Below are positions 12,070-12,127 of a stretch of 12,127 nt of DNA, one piece after another. A model generated the notes under the pieces. It was not told the DNA's origin, made no database searches, and saw only the letters and a list, made by a program, of their open reading frames with translations. This DNA is from an uncultured Ruminococcus sp. (GTDB lineage Bacteria > Bacillota > Clostridia > Oscillospirales > Ruminococcaceae), in assembly GCA_947177375.1 (NCBI GenBank), contig CAMWUF010000009.1:1-12127 (forward strand), in the 5' to 3' direction. Each line of letters begins with the position of its first letter. The first letter of the stretch is position 1. A program made the position numbers and the translations under genes.

Positions 12070-12127
12070 ACAAAAAAATATATAAAATTTTGTGCAAAAT
12101 TTTCCGTAATTTTTTACTATCTTAAAC

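Noticed and set aside
12070..12127. AAAATTTT repeats in the last bases of the window
   Set aside because: Low-complexity A/T sequence downstream of a terminator; no ORF, promoter or stable stem that can be supported before the window ends.

Overview
The window is a ribosomal-protein super-operon: the 3' part of the S10/spc gene order followed by the alpha operon, all on the + strand. It starts in the last codons of rpsQ and continues rplN-rplX-rplE-rpsN(type Z)-rpsH-rplF-rplR-rpsE-rpmD-rplO-secY-adk-map-(KOW protein)-infA-rpmJ-rpsM-rpsK-rpsD-rpoA-rplQ. An intrinsic terminator follows rplQ. A MATE-family efflux gene with its own terminator closes the window.

The DNA is AT-rich, about 40% GC by eye. 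Strong GGAGG-type ribosome binding sites, several TTG starts, a zinc-type S14, a Cys4 adenylate kinase, rpsD inside the alpha operon and a KOW gene between map and infA all point to a low-GC Gram-positive of the class Clostridia. A Ruminococcus-like Oscillospiraceae is my best guess, but the family assignment is inference. Nearly all genes are 7-37 nt apart or overlap, as expected for one long co-transcribed unit. The exceptions are rpsQ-rplN (190 nt), rpsD-rpoA (91 nt), rpoA-rplQ (54 nt) and rplQ-MATE (64 nt).

The genes form one growth module. It contains 50S proteins (uL14, uL24, uL5, uL6, uL18, uL30, uL15, bL36, bL17), 30S proteins (uS17, uS14, uS8, uS5, uS13, uS11, uS4), initiation factor IF-1, the SecY translocon core, adenylate kinase, methionine aminopeptidase and the RNA polymerase alpha subunit.

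The most unusual part is the 190-nt rpsQ-rplN gap. A good Shine-Dalgarno (SD) sequence lies at 112-120, but the conserved rplN start is about 150 nt downstream at 271 with no local SD. The intervening bases (121-259) can fold almost completely into a compact RNA: a closing helix 121-126/254-259, a helix 127-134/209-216 directly adjoining it, and three internal hairpins. The closing helix would bring the SD and the AUG close together. This looks like a structured RNA, either regulatory or an insertion tolerated because it folds out of the way. I recognise no known riboswitch or ribosomal-protein leader in it. No intergenic stretch exceeds 300 nt.
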